From Bacteriovorax sp. MedPE-SWde (GTDB lineage Bacteria > Bdellovibrionota > Bacteriovoracia > Bacteriovoracales > Bacteriovoracaceae), in NCBI GenBank assembly GCA_001874305.1, contig MPCU01000002.1, positions 496,001-560,000 on the forward strand: DNA of 64,000 bases. The letters run 5' to 3'. Made by a program: the position numbers and the translations under genes. The notes beneath the pieces are model-generated. The model was given only the letters and a program-made list of their open reading frames with translations. It had not been told where the DNA came from and ran no database searches. This document shows positions 17,135 to 26,333 of this stretch, in pieces; position 1 is the stretch's first letter, and each line of letters starts with the position of its first letter.

Positions 17135-17815
17135 TTATCTCTGTAAGAAGGTCTTAAGTTTTTCAATGATAGGTAGAGGAATTTCATGTCCACCAGAAAA
17201 TGGATGATACTCATACTCTTCTACAATATCTTTTAAAACAGTATTTAGCTTATTTGCCATTGATACTGGTAGCACTGGATCGGCCGATCCGTGTGATTGA
17301 AAAGTTGGTATTGTTGAGAAGTTTTTAGCATCACTTTCAAACCTTTTTTCATCATAAATTGTACTAGATAAAAGAAAGAGTTTATCTGCACTATCTTTAT
17401 CTTTCATAACGACAGAGCTACTCACCATAGAGCCTTGAGAGAAGCCTCCAAGGAAAACCTTTGAGAAATCTTCTCTTAATGACTTTAAAAGTCCTAAGAC
17501 TTTATTTGTAATTTCATCTAGTCCTTCTGGAGAATGATCTGCAAATACTTTTTCGAAAGTTCCAGTCGCAAGAGCTGTTTGAAGTCCCATCATATCGATT
17601 GGAAACCAGGCCTTTCCCATCATCCCCATACCTACATCAACGGAGAGAGGTCCATCAATAAAGTACCAACTAAACTCTCCTGCAGGATCTAAGTATCTAT
17701 GTAAAGGAGCAAGATCTTGAAAGCTCGCACCATAACCATGGAGTACAACTATTGCTTTATCAGAAGTTCCCTTCTTAGTTATAACGTCAAAATCATTCAT
17801 TCTTTCAAAATTCAT
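17135..17815 (-). CDS. Phospholipase/carboxylesterase-family alpha/beta hydrolase
   Basis: 226 residues. LHGYGASFQDL holds the oxyanion hole, Ser126 is the nucleophile in GGFSQGS, Asp is in HGSADPVLP and His in SGGHEIP; this matches the acyl-protein thioesterase/carboxylesterase group. Cytoplasmic. The start codon overlaps the stop codon of nth (one base), indicating translational coupling. Natural ester substrate unknown. Confidence 0.87.
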   Translation of the reverse strand: MNFERMNDFDVITKKGTSDKAIVVLHGYGASFQDLAPLHRYLDPAGEFSWYFIDGPLSVDVGMGMMGKAWFPIDMMGLQTALATGTFEKVFADHSPEGLDEITNKVLGLLKSLREDFSKVFLGGFSQGSMVSSSVVMKDKDSADKLFLLSSTIYDEKRFESDAKNFSTIPTFQSHGSADPVLPVSMANKLNTVLKDIVEEYEYHPFSGGHEIPLPIIEKLKTFLQR

Positions 17816-18468
17816 TATGCCTTCTTAAATTCAAATGGTTTCTTTCTATTCGGATAGCATGTTGTACATATTGGACACTCAATCCCATGACATGACCTTG
17901 CTTTGCAATACTCTCTTCCATAGAAAATTATTTGTAAGTGGAGTTTGTTCCACTTTTCTTTTGGAAAGAGTTTTTTTAGGTCGGCCTCTGTTTGATCAAC
18001 ATTCTTGCCCTTTGTTAATCCCCATCTCTGAGCGAGACGATGAATATGTGTATCAACAGGAAATGCTGGAACACCAAAAGCTTGCGCCATAACAACGGAA
18101 GCTGTTTTATGACCAACACCAGGCATTTTTTCAAGGTGCTCAAAACTTGCAGGAACAACTCCATCATGTTCTTCAAGAATCATTTCGGAGAGACGATGAA
18201 TCGCCTTTCCTTTTCTTGGAGCAAGCCCACACGGCCTAACGATATTAGTAATTTCTTCAATTGATAACTTAACCATGTCTTGAGGGCTATTCGCCTTATC
18301 AAATAATAAGGGAGTTATCTGGTTCACGCGCTCATCTGTGCACTGTGCAGACAACAGAACCGCAATGAGAAGTGTATAGGCATCCGTGTGATCAAGTGGC
18401 ACGGGAGTTTCAGGATAAAGCTCTTCTAGCTTATCCAGGATATATTCAGCTCTTTCTTTTTTTAACAT
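17815..18468 (-). CDS. nth: Endonuclease III (DNA glycosylase/AP lyase)
   Basis: About 217 residues from MLKKER, the start that matches other Nth proteins; an upstream in-frame ATG at 18498 lacks a ribosome-binding site. The helix-hairpin-helix PGVGHKTA carries the catalytic Lys and PVDTHIHRL the catalytic Asp. It removes oxidised pyrimidines in base excision repair. The C-terminal cluster loop has five Cys at relative positions 0, 5, 10, 13 and 16 rather than the usual 0, 7, 10, 16 for the 4Fe-4S cluster, an unusual spacing. Head of an operon with the esterase and DUF2797 genes. Confidence 0.92.
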   Translation of the reverse strand: MLKKERAEYILDKLEELYPETPVPLDHTDAYTLLIAVLLSAQCTDERVNQITPLLFDKANSPQDMVKLSIEEITNIVRPCGLAPRKGKAIHRLSEMILEEHDGVVPASFEHLEKMPGVGHKTASVVMAQAFGVPAFPVDTHIHRLAQRWGLTKGKNVDQTEADLKKLFPKEKWNKLHLQIIFYGREYCKARSCHGIECPICTTCYPNRKKPFEFKKA

Positions 18469-18527
18469 ACTTCTTTCTATCAAATCTTGCCCATTCACGA
18501 AAGTAGAAGTATACCTAGTGACGCAAC

Positions 18528-18746
18528 ATGAAAAAGCTATTTATGTCCCTCATTCGCATATATCAAGTATTTATCTCCCCATTCCTTGGGAGGAATTGCC
18601 GTTTCTATCCGACTTGTTCACAATATTCTAAAGAGTGCTTTGAAAATCATCCTACTCACGTAGCATTTTGCCTCAGCGCAAAACGGATTTGTAAATGTCA
18701 CCCGTTCAGCTCAGGTGGATACGACCCAGTACCACCACATAAATAA
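18528..18746 (+). CDS. yidD: Membrane protein insertion efficiency factor YidD
   Basis: 72 residues with the full family signature: LIRIYQVFISPFLG, CRFYPTCSQYS and HPFSSGGYDPVP. YidD is a peripheral inner-membrane protein that helps YidC-dependent insertion. Here it is not next to rnpA or yidC, which is a departure from the common rpmH-rnpA-yidD-yidC layout. The start lies 30 bp from the nth region on the other strand. 8 bp before the PBP4 gene, probably co-transcribed. Confidence 0.93.
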   Translation: MKKLFMSLIRIYQVFISPFLGRNCRFYPTCSQYSKECFENHPTHVAFCLSAKRICKCHPFSSGGYDPVPPHK

Positions 18747-18754
18747 AGGCCAAT

Positions 18755-20146
18755 ATGAAGTATAAAACCCTTCTAATTCTGTGTTTTTTTAATTTCACTT
18801 ATGCATCTATTGATAAAGAAATAACCTCTTTAAAGAAAGAACTTAAGCTAACTGCGAAAGATAGAATTGGCCTTTCAATATTAGAAAATGATCATGAAGT
18901 AATAAGCAGAAATAAGGAAACAAAGTTTATCCCTGCAAGTACATTTAAAATGGTTTCAGCTTATTATATTTTAGAAACTCTCGGTGCAAACCATAAGTTT
19001 ACTACAAAGCTTGGGTACAATGGAAAACTAGAAAATGGAGTACTCCATGGAGACCTTATTTTAAGTCCATCAGGTGACCCGTATCTCTTAACAAGTGATC
19101 TTGTTAACATGGCACTCTCCGTTAGACTGGCCGGAATTACTGAAATAAAAGGAAGCCTTATTATATCAAGTGACTTTCCAAGTTTAAACAGGATTGGAAA
19201 TGTAGGACTTGACGATCAGCCTTACAATCAAGGAGTCTCTGCTTTAAACGTAAATTTTAATAGATTTAAAGCAATTAAAAGCAATGCCATATCTGAAGCT
19301 TTTCCTAAGCATGACTTCTTTAAGTACACACAAACTAAGACTAACTCACCTGGCGAAGTCTTTAAGCGTGTAGATACAAAGAATAAAGAACACTGGAAGG
19401 CATCAAGACTGTCCAAGTACTTCTATGAGGTTCCGATTAGAGATACGCTAATGTACAACGCCCACTACTTTTTAAGACTATTAGCTGATGCAAATATAGT
19501 TGTACCTAAAAATTTACTTCTCCAAAAGAAAGAGAGTTCGAAACTTCTCTATAAGAAAGAAAGTGAAAGTGTATTAAAACTAGTTAAGCTTGCTATGGAG
19601 TATTCAAACAACTTATTCATAGAAACACTCTCTTTAAAGGCCTCTGGTAAGAAGGATTTAAAAGAAGCTGCTAATTCTATGAAATTATTTTATAAAAAGA
19701 ACTTTCCGAGCTTAAATATTCATAAGCTTAACTTCTCTAATACCTCAGGGCTTAGTCTAGAATTAAAACTTAAGCCAAGAACTCTAGCTAAATTCTTAAA
19801 GAAAGTTTCTATGAAGCGCTATAATGATTCATATTTTATAAGTCTTCTCTCTCTCGCAGGTAATGGCGGCTTTCTTGCCAAGAAGTTCCTCAATGATAGA
19901 ACACATCTTAAATTCTTTGCAAAAACAGGAAGTCTAGACTTTGTGAATGGAATTTGTGGTCAATCTATTAGAACAAAGAAGTCATTTTGTTTATTCATAA
20001 ATAATTTTAACAAGAGAAATCAATTACAAGGTAAGAACTCTCAGTCACAAGAAAAACTGAGACAAGAGGCTAAGGGCTGGAAGAGAAAAACAGATAAGGC
20101 GCTTCAAAGAATTATTTCGTTAATTTATTTAAAGCAATTACTATAA
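18755..20146 (+). CDS. dacB: D-alanyl-D-alanine carboxypeptidase/endopeptidase, PBP4 (S13)
   Basis: 463 residues with signal peptide (1-18, ending YAS). The SxxK motif is ASTFK (Ser62, Lys65), the second motif is YSNN, and the third is KTGS near residue 390, all required in the S13 penicillin-binding family. The large insertion between SxxK and SxN is typical of PBP4. It trims D-Ala and cuts cross-links of peptidoglycan in the periplasm. Ends in a shared bidirectional terminator. Confidence 0.93.
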   Translation: MKYKTLLILCFFNFTYASIDKEITSLKKELKLTAKDRIGLSILENDHEVISRNKETKFIPASTFKMVSAYYILETLGANHKFTTKLGYNGKLENGVLHGDLILSPSGDPYLLTSDLVNMALSVRLAGITEIKGSLIISSDFPSLNRIGNVGLDDQPYNQGVSALNVNFNRFKAIKSNAISEAFPKHDFFKYTQTKTNSPGEVFKRVDTKNKEHWKASRLSKYFYEVPIRDTLMYNAHYFLRLLADANIVVPKNLLLQKKESSKLLYKKESESVLKLVKLAMEYSNNLFIETLSLKASGKKDLKEAANSMKLFYKKNFPSLNIHKLNFSNTSGLSLELKLKPRTLAKFLKKVSMKRYNDSYFISLLSLAGNGGFLAKKFLNDRTHLKFFAKTGSLDFVNGICGQSIRTKKSFCLFINNFNKRNQLQGKNSQSQEKLRQEAKGWKRKTDKALQRIISLIYLKQLL

Positions 20147-20174
20147 AAAAAGGGCCTAGATAACTAGGCCCTTT
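20145..20174. terminator. Bidirectional terminator between dacB and the porin
   Basis: AAAGGGCCTAG and CTAGGCCCTTT pair around ATAA. On the minus strand the stem is followed by T7 (strong end for the porin gene); on the plus strand by TTTCG (weaker end for dacB). Confidence 0.9.
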
Positions 20175-20201
20175 CGTATATTCATATCAATTAAGAATTG
20201 A

Positions 20202-21308
20202 TTAGAAAGACATTGTAATACCAGTAATGAAAGCGTTTGCACTGTTTTCTTTTACTGTAGAACCTGTAATTAAAGCAGTTCCGTTAGTCTTAACTGTTTG
20301 CTTTCTGTAGATAAGTCTAGTCTTAACATTCTTGCTAAGCTTGTAGATTGCACCAGCACCAATTTGTGTTTGCTCTCCACCTTTATTTGTTGTATCAACA
20401 CCAAGGTTTTCCTTGTCACCAAATTCAGTCTTACCGTAGTTTAGACCAAGAGTAAGGTTACCCATGTTATACCATGCAGCAGCTAGCATATGCTTTCTTT
20501 CTACATCTTCACCTTTAGTAACTTCAGCTCTACCTTCTTTAGTATAAGCAGCAGAGAATCCCATTTTTTCACAGCTAAACTTTGCACCAACAGTCATGAA
20601 ATCTTCGTCGTTATCTAAAGTTGGAGCAGCAGCATTATTTTCTACAGAACCCATAGCTTTAGTTACGTGAAGATTTAAAGTATGCTTTCCAAACTTTCTG
20701 TCATAAGTAAGCATTGCAGTTGTCCACTTCTCAGTATTTCCATCAGAATCAAGGTTCAGGTCATCTGCACTTTGATCAGCAGTAACACTTAATTGAGCTC
20801 CGTGCATTTTTGGTGATGCATAAGTAATACCGTCATTGAAATATCTTGCCTTCATACCAAAGTTACCACCTACAGCAGCTGTAACGTCACCACTTTCAAG
20901 TCCTAGAAGTTGTGCACCTGTAGCAGTAAATGGGTCAAGAGATAACATTCTTAATGTATTTGGGTTCCAGTGCTTACCAACAGTAACAGCACCAAAGTTA
21001 CCAGCTACACCAGCTTGAGCTAATCTAATTCTGATTCTTTCAGCTGATCCATTATCTCTAGCAGAGTTAATTCCAAGTTCAACTTTAGCAGTTGCTGTCA
21101 TTCCATTCTCTAGCTTTTGAGAACCTTTTGCTCCCATACGAGTTTCAAAACCGTCAACATCAGTAATACCTGTTGATGAACCTTTCTTAGCAGCGTCATC
21201 TTGAGAAAGATGTCTGTATTCTTTGTTAATTAAAATGTAAGGCGTTAGTTCTGCAGCTTGAACAGTAAGTGCAGGAACTAGTACCATCCCTAGTAGTAGT
21301 TTCTTCAT
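20202..21308 (-). CDS. Gram-negative porin-like outer-membrane protein
   Basis: 368 residues with signal peptide (1-18, ending VQA). Strand repeats of porin type: ENGMTATAKVELGI, GNFGAVTVGKHWNP, KMHGAQLSVTADQS, MGFSAAYTKEGRAEV, and a C-terminal GITMSF with final Phe. The 'FGAVTVG' segment and loop spacing are like proteobacterial general porins (porin_4). It should form a diffusion channel. A strong terminator follows. The upstream region, shared with a divergent DcaP-like gene, contains a TGCAAA/TTTGCA palindrome. Confidence 0.85.
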   Translation of the reverse strand: MKKLLLGMVLVPALTVQAAELTPYILINKEYRHLSQDDAAKKGSSTGITDVDGFETRMGAKGSQKLENGMTATAKVELGINSARDNGSAERIRIRLAQAGVAGNFGAVTVGKHWNPNTLRMLSLDPFTATGAQLLGLESGDVTAAVGGNFGMKARYFNDGITYASPKMHGAQLSVTADQSADDLNLDSDGNTEKWTTAMLTYDRKFGKHTLNLHVTKAMGSVENNAAAPTLDNDEDFMTVGAKFSCEKMGFSAAYTKEGRAEVTKGEDVERKHMLAAAWYNMGNLTLGLNYGKTEFGDKENLGVDTTNKGGEQTQIGAGAIYKLSKNVKTRLIYRKQTVKTNGTALITGSTVKENSANAFITGITMSF

Positions 21309-21372
21309 TAAAGTTTCCTTTGTTATTAATAATAAAGTTTCTTAGTAATATGGTAAGCTACTTTTTCGAAAA

Positions 21373-21387
21373 TGCAAACTTTTTGCA
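21373..21387. promoter_or_regulatory. Palindrome between the two divergent outer-membrane channel genes
   Basis: TGCAAA-CTT-TTTGCA, a perfect 6+6 inverted repeat, 65 bp before the porin ATG and 111 bp before the DcaP-like ATG. Position and symmetry suggest a dimeric repressor or activator site; no protein is identified. Confidence 0.4.
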
Positions 21388-21497
21388 CTTGCCTGACAGA
21401 TCAACTCGGTCTTTATTCTATTGCATAAAAAACATAGGCCTTATAAAATCTAAAAAAATATCATTTAATCAACTTGGAACGAAGAGGAATTTCGATC

Positions 21498-22682
21498 ATG
21501 AAGAAATCTATTAAGAATGGCTTAATGGCCATTGCCGTCTTAGCGACTGCATCATCTCAAGCTGCAACTTGGAAGGCCGGAAATACAGACCTTACTTTTA
21601 AGGGTTATATTAAACTTGACTGGGTACATGTAGAAGGTGCTGGATCTAATGCCGCCCTTAGTAAACAGATCACAACTCCTTCACAGATTTCAGAAGACTC
21701 TACAGGAGGACGAAATGGATTCCAAATACTTCAATCTCGTTTTGGCTTTGGAACATCTACACCAACAGAAATGGGTGTTGCAAAATCATATATTGAAATG
21801 GACTACTACCTTTCCCCAGGAGGAACGGAGACTATTTCAAACTCATCAAACCCTAGACTACGTCATGCCTTTTTCAATGTGGGTGAATGGACATTTGGTC
21901 AAACATGGTCAACATTTATGTTCTTACCAGGCTTCAATGAACAACTAGATTTTGGTGGTTATGCGGGAACTAACTTTGTTAGACAGTCAATGATTAGGTA
22001 CTCAAAGAAAATGGGAACGTGGAAAGTTGAAGCTGCTCTTGAAAATGCTGAAACAACTTCAGGAACAGGTACTGACTCAACAGTGGATAACCCATCAACA
22101 ACGACAAATGAAGCAACAACAATCGCGACAGATTCTGATTCATTTCCAGATATCATTGCAAGAGTTTCAAACTCTGGAGATTATGGAAGTTTTGCAGTGT
22201 CTGCAATGCTTAGAAAGCATAATTCAGATGAGGTTGGAAAAGATGACACAGGGTTAGCTCTGACAGCAGGAGCTAAGATTAATTATTCAGGAAAGAGTAA
22301 TATTAGAATGTCTGTTTCTCAAGGTAATTTAGGTCGCTATGGATCATTCACAGCATTTAAAGATGCTGTAATCGTAAACGATAGTAAGGTTGAAGCTACT
22401 AAGGCCTTTCAATTTCATGCGGGAATTCAACAGTATCTATCTCATAAACTAAGATTTAACGTTGATTATGGAATGGGAAAAATGGATACATTCACATCTC
22501 TAGGCATTGAAAACGTAAATATGATTCACGTAAATCTTATTAGACAAGCTATGAAGAACTTTCAGTACGGAGTTGAGTGGTCAAAAACAAATGTTGAAAG
22601 GTTTGGCTCACTAAAGACTGATGCAAAAGCAAAAGAAGTATCATCAAATAGATATATGTTCTCTGCACAATATAGTTTCTAA
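21498..22682 (+). CDS. DcaP-like trimeric outer-membrane channel
   Basis: 394 residues from the ATG at 21498; AGAGGA stands about 9 bases upstream and the next residues form the signal peptide, so the 8-residue longer frame is not used. DcaP-type landmarks are seen: GYIKLDWVHV near the mature start, RFGFGTSTPTEMG, EMDYYL, RLRHAFFNVGEWTFGQTWSTF and GTNFVRQSMIRYS. A Thr/Ser-rich loop occurs at about 188-215. DcaP proteins take up organic acids. Ends YSF. Followed by a terminator. Confidence 0.85.
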   Translation: MKKSIKNGLMAIAVLATASSQAATWKAGNTDLTFKGYIKLDWVHVEGAGSNAALSKQITTPSQISEDSTGGRNGFQILQSRFGFGTSTPTEMGVAKSYIEMDYYLSPGGTETISNSSNPRLRHAFFNVGEWTFGQTWSTFMFLPGFNEQLDFGGYAGTNFVRQSMIRYSKKMGTWKVEAALENAETTSGTGTDSTVDNPSTTTNEATTIATDSDSFPDIIARVSNSGDYGSFAVSAMLRKHNSDEVGKDDTGLALTAGAKINYSGKSNIRMSVSQGNLGRYGSFTAFKDAVIVNDSKVEATKAFQFHAGIQQYLSHKLRFNVDYGMGKMDTFTSLGIENVNMIHVNLIRQAMKNFQYGVEWSKTNVERFGSLKTDAKAKEVSSNRYMFSAQYSF

Positions 22683-22706
22683 TATTTAGGAAAATTGATA
22701 ATAAAG

Positions 22707-22731
22707 AGGCCTACACTAGTGGGCCTTTTTT
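22707..22731 (+). terminator. Terminator after the DcaP-like gene
   Basis: AGGCC and GGCCT pair with inner CAC/GTG pairing; a T6 run follows on the plus strand. Overlaps the end of priA. Confidence 0.82.
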
Positions 22732-24757
22732 ATATTATTGAATAAGGATCAACATCCAATTTAACAGAGAATGACTTATCTAATTGGTTGTAATTTTTAA
22801 AGACGTGTAATACTTGGTGAATTGAATTTACATCCTTACTCATGATTGCAACAGACCAAGTGAAGAGATTTGCTCTACGCTCAATCATAGCAGGTGTTGG
22901 ACCAAATATCTGAACTTCTAATCCCTTCTTAGAACAAAAGTCATTAAGTCTCTTAACTTCAAAACTTAACTGGGAAACCATTTTGTCACGATGTCTACTT
23001 GAGACATGAATACCGGCCATTTTAGCGTATGGAGGAAACATTCCAATTTCCCTTGGTGCTAATTCGTACTCGTAGAATCCACTAAAACTATGTTTTAAAA
23101 CAAAATCAAATAAAGGGTTCTCAGGTAAGAGTGTTTGAATTACAACTTTAGCTTCTTCAGAATAACGACCTGAACGTCCAAGAATTTGAACAAGCATTTG
23201 ATATGCTTTTTCCATTGATCTAAAGTCTGGAAAGTTTAACATTGAGTCAGTACCAAGAATAAGTACGAGGTTCACCCTTTTAAAGTTATGACCTTTTGAC
23301 AACATTTGGGTACCAACAAAAACGTCAATCTCTCCACTATGAAATCGGTCTAATTTATCTTCTAGTTTTTCAAGGTTTGTTATCTCATCCCGATCAAATC
23401 TTTCAATTACTTTATCAGGAAAGACTTGAGTTAGAACTTCTTGTAATCTTTCTGTACCAAAACCTTTTTGTAAGAGATTCATATTTCCACAGTCAGGACA
23501 AATCTCAGGCATAGGAATTTGATAATCGGAATGACCAGAAGAGAGTATATTCTTTCTCTTGAAATATCTTAGAGGTACACCTGTGTTAGGGTCCTCGAAT
23601 TTATAACCACAAGCACGGCACTGTAGATAATTAGCAAATCCTAGTCTATTTACAAAGACTAAGACTTGCTCTTTTCTATCTAATGCTTCCTTGAGAAGAT
23701 CAAGAGATTTTTGTTCAAAGGGCCATTGAAAGATATCTTCATTTCTTTTTTTATCACCATGTTTTCTACAATCAAGAAGCTCAACAGTTGGAAAACCTCC
23801 TGCCGCTCTCTGCTCCATTGTAAAATAATTATCTCTCTTATCTCTTGTGAATGTATAGAAGTTTTCTAGACTAGGCGTCGCTGAACCCATAACAACGGGA
23901 CAACTATGCATGTGAGCTTTCTTAATTGCCACGTCTCGACCATTGTAAGGACATCGATCATTCTGCTTAAAAGAGTTATCATGTTCTTCATCGACAATTA
24001 CAAGCCCAAGGTTTTCAATTGGTAGAAAGACAGAACTTCGAACGCCCATAACCATAACTGGTCGATCACTCTTCTTAAGATGTTTCCAAACCGCATTCTT
24101 ATGAGAAGCAGTTACTCCACTATGATATGTAAGAATTGGGCAATCTAAGAACCTTTTAAAGGTCTCTGTGAACTGAGGAGTTAAATTAATCTCCGGTAGA
24201 AGAAATAAAACACTCTTTCCTTTTTTCATTACTTCTTTTATGAGGTTAAGATAGACAAGGGTTTTCCCACTTCCCGTAACCCCATGCAGATAAAATCTAT
24301 CGAAGCCACTTTCAAGTTTAGAGTTTATTGTTTCAAAGATTGGTTTTTGCCATTCATTTAACTCAAACTCGAAGTCTTCGTTTTGACCAAATTCAAGTTG
24401 GACTTCACGAGGTCTCTTTAAAATTTTAGGAAGACTATCCCAAACGAGCATTCCTAAATTGTAATGATAGTACTTAGACATCCATTGATATAACTGAAGT
24501 TCTTTTTCACCAAGTGCAAACTCGGGATCAAAGAGGTCTGTTACGGCCTTAAGCTTATACTTGGCCTCGATCGAATCAATGTCTTCTTGTGTCAAATTAA
24601 ATGGAACGATAACACCCTTGGCCTTTCTTCTTCCAAGAGGAACCTCAACGAGAGTACCAGGTTTAAGAAACACTCCCTGAGTCTTATAAGTTAAGATATC
24701 TTCAGTTCCAGGGTAGTTTACTGCGACTTGGCAATATTGTTCATTTAATTCGATCAT
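22730..24757 (-). CDS. priA: Primosomal protein N' (replication restart helicase PriA)
   Basis: 675 residues. Helicase motifs: Walker A GVTGSGKT (159-166), DEEH (256-259), GSATPS, and late QMLSKGHNF and QILGRSGR. PriA reloads the replisome at stalled forks. The zinc-binding insert keeps the pairs Cys380/Cys383 and Cys420/Cys423 but lacks the middle two pairs, so only one of the two zinc sites known in Escherichia coli can form. N-terminal 3'BD and C-terminal parts look intact. Divergent from lgt. Confidence 0.95.
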   Translation of the reverse strand: MIELNEQYCQVAVNYPGTEDILTYKTQGVFLKPGTLVEVPLGRRKAKGVIVPFNLTQEDIDSIEAKYKLKAVTDLFDPEFALGEKELQLYQWMSKYYHYNLGMLVWDSLPKILKRPREVQLEFGQNEDFEFELNEWQKPIFETINSKLESGFDRFYLHGVTGSGKTLVYLNLIKEVMKKGKSVLFLLPEINLTPQFTETFKRFLDCPILTYHSGVTASHKNAVWKHLKKSDRPVMVMGVRSSVFLPIENLGLVIVDEEHDNSFKQNDRCPYNGRDVAIKKAHMHSCPVVMGSATPSLENFYTFTRDKRDNYFTMEQRAAGGFPTVELLDCRKHGDKKRNEDIFQWPFEQKSLDLLKEALDRKEQVLVFVNRLGFANYLQCRACGYKFEDPNTGVPLRYFKRKNILSSGHSDYQIPMPEICPDCGNMNLLQKGFGTERLQEVLTQVFPDKVIERFDRDEITNLEKLEDKLDRFHSGEIDVFVGTQMLSKGHNFKRVNLVLILGTDSMLNFPDFRSMEKAYQMLVQILGRSGRYSEEAKVVIQTLLPENPLFDFVLKHSFSGFYEYELAPREIGMFPPYAKMAGIHVSSRHRDKMVSQLSFEVKRLNDFCSKKGLEVQIFGPTPAMIERRANLFTWSVAIMSKDVNSIHQVLHVFKNYNQLDKSFSVKLDVDPYSII

Positions 24758-24832
24758 TCGTATGAATTATAGAACAGATCTTATTAAAAGTATCCGTTTA
24801 CTTTCAGCGAAACCATGCGTTAAACTTATGAA

Positions 24833-25606
24833 ATGATTACATGGAATGTAGACCCCGAATTATTTAGAATTGGCCCAGTTGCCATCCGTTATTATAGCCT
24901 TTCTTTCCTATTAGGATTCTTTCTAGCAGAAAGGTTTTGCTCAAAGTATCTTATTGAAAGAGGACTTACTAAAGATCATGTTTCCAAGTTACTAAATTAT
25001 GTAATCCTTGGAACAGTTCTTGGTGCCAGACTAGGCCATTGCTTATTCTATGAACCAGGTTATTACCTATCAAATCCATTAGAAATTCTCTTTGTATGGA
25101 AAGGTGGCCTTGCAAGTCATGGAGGCTTCATCGGTGTTGCTCTTGCGGTTTGGCTATTCAACAGAAAAGTTCACAAGCTGCCAATCATGTGGCTTCTTGA
25201 TCTTGTCGCTGCCCCTGCTCTATTTACAGGTGGGTTAATCAGACTTGGAAATTTAATGAACTCAGAAATACTTGGTCGACCAACATCATCAGCGTTCGCA
25301 TTTGTCTTTGAACGTGTTGATAATGTTCCAAGACATCCGGCGCAACTTTATGAATCAATCGGATACCTAACAATTTCTATATTAGGAATGTTTCTTTATA
25401 AGAAATTTAATAAAGAGTGGCAGGCCGGTCGCTTCATTGGATTTATTCTAACTTTTGGATTCTTGCATAGGTTCTTTGTTGAATTCGCTAAAGAGAATCA
25501 AGTAGCATTTGAGATGGCAATGTTTTGGAATATGGGACAAGTATTAAGCATCCCACTAATTCTTATCGGTATTGTACTTTTATTCTATAAAAAGCCTGTC
25601 AGCTAA
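24833..25606 (+). CDS. lgt: Prolipoprotein diacylglyceryl transferase
   Basis: 257 residues, seven hydrophobic helices. Signature GGLIRLGNLMNSEILGRPT (about 142-160) and the N-terminal VAIRYYSLSFLLGF and later VPRHPAQLYES are diagnostic. Transfers diacylglycerol from phosphatidylglycerol to the lipobox Cys of prolipoproteins, consistent with the many lipoproteins in this window. The TauE-like gene starts 1 bp after its stop codon, suggesting coupling. Confidence 0.95.
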   Translation: MITWNVDPELFRIGPVAIRYYSLSFLLGFFLAERFCSKYLIERGLTKDHVSKLLNYVILGTVLGARLGHCLFYEPGYYLSNPLEILFVWKGGLASHGGFIGVALAVWLFNRKVHKLPIMWLLDLVAAPALFTGGLIRLGNLMNSEILGRPTSSAFAFVFERVDNVPRHPAQLYESIGYLTISILGMFLYKKFNKEWQAGRFIGFILTFGFLHRFFVEFAKENQVAFEMAMFWNMGQVLSIPLILIGIVLLFYKKPVS

Positions 25607-25607
25607 A

Positions 25608-26333
25608 ATGACCCCAACCATCGGTCTTCTCGCATTCTGTGCTTTTCTAACTGCTATAATATCAGCAGTTAGCGGAATGGCCGGTGGAATAGTCCTTCTC
25701 TCAATAATGACATTCTTCTTGCCCTTATCTGTAATTATTCCTGTTCATGGACTAGTGCAATTAATTAGTAATTCAAGTAGATGTTGGTTATTAAAAGATA
25801 GTATTGAATGGAAAATTTTTCGACCATTTCTGATTGGTCTTCCCCTTGGAGGACTAGTTGCAACTTTCATTATTAAGAATATTCATAATAGAGAACACTT
25901 TTTAATACTCATCGGTTGTATGATTCTCTACACTTTATTTAAGCCAAAGAAATTACCACATTTTCAAATACCTTATTGGGGATTCTCTCTTGTCGGTATT
26001 TGTGTTGGTATTTTAGGACCATTAATTGGTGCGACAGGTCCCTTCATAGCAGTATTCTTTATTAGAGACGATCTCGATAAGAAAGGGATTGTCGCAACAA
26101 AGGCCTCGGTACAAATGCTTGGTCATATTATAAAGATACCAATCTTCATATATACCGGGTTTAATTATTTAAATCATAGCGTATTAATTGCTCTTCTTGC
26201 CATCGGAGCTCTTCTCGGGACAAAAGTAGGAGTTAAAATTTTGCACTCTATACCAGAAGAGATTTTTAGACTGGTTTATAAGAGTGCATTATTTATTGCT
26301 GCATGTAGGATCTTTTATAAAGTACTATTCTAG
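25608..26333 (+). CDS. TauE/SafE (TSUP) family membrane transporter
   Basis: About 241 residues from the ATG at 25608; an upstream in-frame start overlaps lgt and is less likely. Roughly eight hydrophobic segments, with the paired glycine-rich motifs of the family (SGMAGGIVLLSIMTFFLP near 23-40 and GILGPLIGATGPFIAVFF near 130-150). TSUP proteins export sulfite, sulfonates or related anions; substrate not known here. Ends in a 4-bp overlap with the convergent lipoprotein gene. Confidence 0.85.
   Translation: MTPTIGLLAFCAFLTAIISAVSGMAGGIVLLSIMTFFLPLSVIIPVHGLVQLISNSSRCWLLKDSIEWKIFRPFLIGLPLGGLVATFIIKNIHNREHFLILIGCMILYTLFKPKKLPHFQIPYWGFSLVGICVGILGPLIGATGPFIAVFFIRDDLDKKGIVATKASVQMLGHIIKIPIFIYTGFNYLNHSVLIALLAIGALLGTKVGVKILHSIPEEIFRLVYKSALFIAACRIFYKVLF

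Noticed and set aside
21637-22257. Alternative frames within the DcaP-like gene
   Set aside because: They are out-of-frame shadows rich in Gln/His with no family pattern.
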